From Candidatus Luteimonas excrementigallinarum (GTDB lineage: Bacteria; Pseudomonadota; Gammaproteobacteria; Xanthomonadales; Xanthomonadaceae): a stretch of DNA of 7,083 nt. Shown in pieces: positions 5,994 to 7,083 of the stretch. Position 1 is the first letter of the stretch; every line of letters begins with the position of its first letter. The notes beneath the pieces were generated by a model, which saw nothing but the letters and a program-made list of their open reading frames with translations, ran no database searches and was not told the DNA's origin. A program made the position numbers and the translations under genes. The stretch covers positions 1-7,083 of the forward strand of contig DXCY01000154.1 in assembly GCA_019115725.1 (NCBI GenBank), given 5' to 3'.

Positions 5994-6350
5994 TCAGCCG
6001 AGCAGGCGATTCAGCGCCCACCAGAGCACCGGCAGCAGCAGCGCTGCGGCAATGAGCGCGGTCCTGCGGCTCCCCGCATGGGCGGGAGGCCGCATGGGCT
6101 GCGCCGGATCGCCGATCGAAACCTCCACCGGCCCTTCGGGCGTGGCCTGTTCCCAGTCCTGGACCAGCTCGCGGGCGCGGGCAACGTCGGCGTCGGCCAC
6201 CCAGACGGTGACCATCCCGCTGACCGGTACTTCCCCCAGCGCGCCCTGCAGGTATTCACCGCGGATCTGCGCCGGGATGCCGGCATCTTCAAGCAGGTCG
6301 CGCACCAGATGCGCATCCACGCCATGGGCGGCGTGGTAGACCGGAATCAT
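5994..6350 (-). CDS. DUF2007-like putative signal-transducing protein with C-terminal membrane anchor
   Basis: This is a 118-residue protein. Residues 1-67 match what I know of the DUF2007 family (putative prokaryotic signal-transducing domain, function unproven): VYHAAHGVDAHLVRDLLEDAGIPAQIRGEYLQG-type sequence, then VTVWVADADVARARELV. The HxxxAHLVxxLLExxGI and GEYLQGALG patterns (6-25, 31-39) are the strongest signs. A Pro-rich linker (about 70-94) leads to Arg95-Arg96 and one hydrophobic helix (97-114) at the very C-terminus. By the positive-inside rule the domain stays in the cytoplasm, so the protein looks tail-anchored. The sequence GGCGGAA lies five bases before the ATG. The ATG overlaps the stop of the upstream MATE gene as ATGA, so translation is probably coupled. 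A regulatory or accessory role at the membrane is plausible but unproven. Confidence 0.85.
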   Translation of the reverse strand: MIPVYHAAHGVDAHLVRDLLEDAGIPAQIRGEYLQGALGEVPVSGMVTVWVADADVARARELVQDWEQATPEGPVEVSIGDPAQPMRPPAHAGSRRTALIAAALLLPVLWWALNRLLG

Positions 6351-7083
6351 GTGCGTTCCGCCCGCGGGCAGGGCGCGGCTACCGGAGCGGGCGGCTGCGC
6401 GGGGATGTCAGCCGGGATCGGTGGCTCTTCCGCCGGCGGCAGCATGGTGGCCTGGCGCCAGCGCCCGAAGCGGTAGTAGGCCATGGCCAGCAGCATGGCG
6501 GCCACCGCGCTGGCAGGAAAGCTCCACCAGATCGCATCGACGCCCAGGGCGGGTTGCAGCCAGTTGGCGAACGGCACGCGCACGCCCCACAGCGCCAGGC
6601 CCAGCATCAGCAGCGGCGGCACCACCGCACCGGTGGAGCGGACCACGCCGAACAGTACGTAGGTGGCGCCGAAGAACAGGAACGACCAGATGCCGATGCG
6701 GTTGATCTGCCGGGCCAGCTCCAGCGATGCGCTGCCTTCGGGCAGGAACGCGGCCAGGATCCAGCGGTCCAGCACCAGCAGCGTCGCGATCAGCGCGCCA
6801 GTGAGCAGCAGGTTGAAGCCCAGCCCGATGCGCGCCGTGGCGTCCACCCGCCCCCACTGGCCCGCACCCACGTTCTGCGCCGCCATCGACGAGCACGCCG
6901 CACCGATGGCCATCGCCGGCATCTGCACGTAGGTCCACAGCTGCAGTACCGCGCCGTAGGCGCCGGTGGTGATGGTGCCGTGGCGGTTGACCATGGTCAT
7001 CATCGCGATCATCGCCAGCGAGATCACCACCATCTGCGCGCCCATCGGCACGCCCTTGAACACCAGCGTGCGCACCAGGGCCC
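6347..7083 (-). CDS. MATE family efflux transporter, C-terminal half (5' end outside window)
   Basis: This is the second half of a multidrug and toxic compound extrusion (MATE) transporter, an inner-membrane antiporter using a Na+ or H+ gradient. The reading frame is open to the window edge at 7083. The GTG at 7075 is an internal Val codon, because the roughly 245 residues seen are about half of the usual 450-500. About six hydrophobic helices are visible (roughly residues 10-29, 36-58, 82-102, 126-147, 150-170 and 184-203 counted from 7075), matching the C-lobe, TM7-12. Typical C-lobe sequence includes KGVPMGAQM at the start of TM7 and AIGAACSSMAAQNVGAGQ at the end of TM8. The protein ends with an unusual cytoplasmic tail of about 38 residues holding about 11 prolines. 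Its stop overlaps the start of the DUF2007-like gene. The substrate cannot be deduced. Confidence 0.93.
   Translation of the reverse strand, partial: ALVRTLVFKGVPMGAQMVVISLAMIAMMTMVNRHGTITTGAYGAVLQLWTYVQMPAMAIGAACSSMAAQNVGAGQWGRVDATARIGLGFNLLLTGALIATLLVLDRWILAAFLPEGSASLELARQINRIGIWSFLFFGATYVLFGVVRSTGAVVPPLLMLGLALWGVRVPFANWLQPALGVDAIWWSFPASAVAAMLLAMAYYRFGRWRQATMLPPAEEPPIPADIPAQPPAPVAAPCPRAERT

Noticed and set aside
7073..7075. GTG at 7075 as the start of the MATE gene
   Set aside because: The frame remains open to the window edge and the protein would lack its entire N-lobe, so this is an internal Val codon.

Overview
The window is GC-rich chromosomal DNA with densely packed genes. Gene content and protein sequences suggest a gammaproteobacterium of the Xanthomonadaceae/Lysobacteraceae type (Lysobacter, Luteimonas or Xanthomonas-like). 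The supporting signs are a long periplasmic or secreted beta-propeller phytase, an M1 aminopeptidase made as a lipoprotein, a UbiE very close to the E. coli protein, and heavy G/C preference at third codon positions. The placement is an inference; no rRNA or other marker gene is present.

Layout, left to right. (1) A tandem beta-propeller phytase runs off the left edge (1-1734, +). Its right-hand propeller keeps the catalytic residues, while its left-hand propeller has lost most of them. A strong GC hairpin follows it. (2) Convergent to it is a small zinc cytosine/nucleoside deaminase of the yeast FCY1 type (1813-2265, -). (3) Divergent from that, across 89 bp, is ubiE (2355-3113, +), whose likely promoter sits so close to the ATG that the mRNA may be leaderless. 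(4) After a 103-bp structured gap comes a two-gene plus-strand unit: an LTA4 hydrolase-like M1 aminopeptidase lipoprotein (3217-5253) and an unrecognised lipoprotein (5250-5978), joined by an ATGA stop/start overlap. (5) Convergent to this, across only 15 bp, is a minus-strand unit. It holds a MATE efflux transporter that runs off the right edge (6347-7083) and a DUF2007-like tail-anchored protein (5994-6350), again joined by an ATGA overlap.

Functionally the window is a mosaic of housekeeping and envelope genes, not one pathway. It covers phosphate scavenging from phytate, pyrimidine salvage, quinone biosynthesis, peptide degradation at the cell envelope, and multidrug or metabolite export with a small signalling-type partner. 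I see no mobile element, CRISPR array, tRNA or rRNA, and nothing that amounts to a new multi-gene system. The points most worth following up are the degenerate first phytase domain, the aminopeptidase/unknown-lipoprotein pair, and the MATE/DUF2007 pair.
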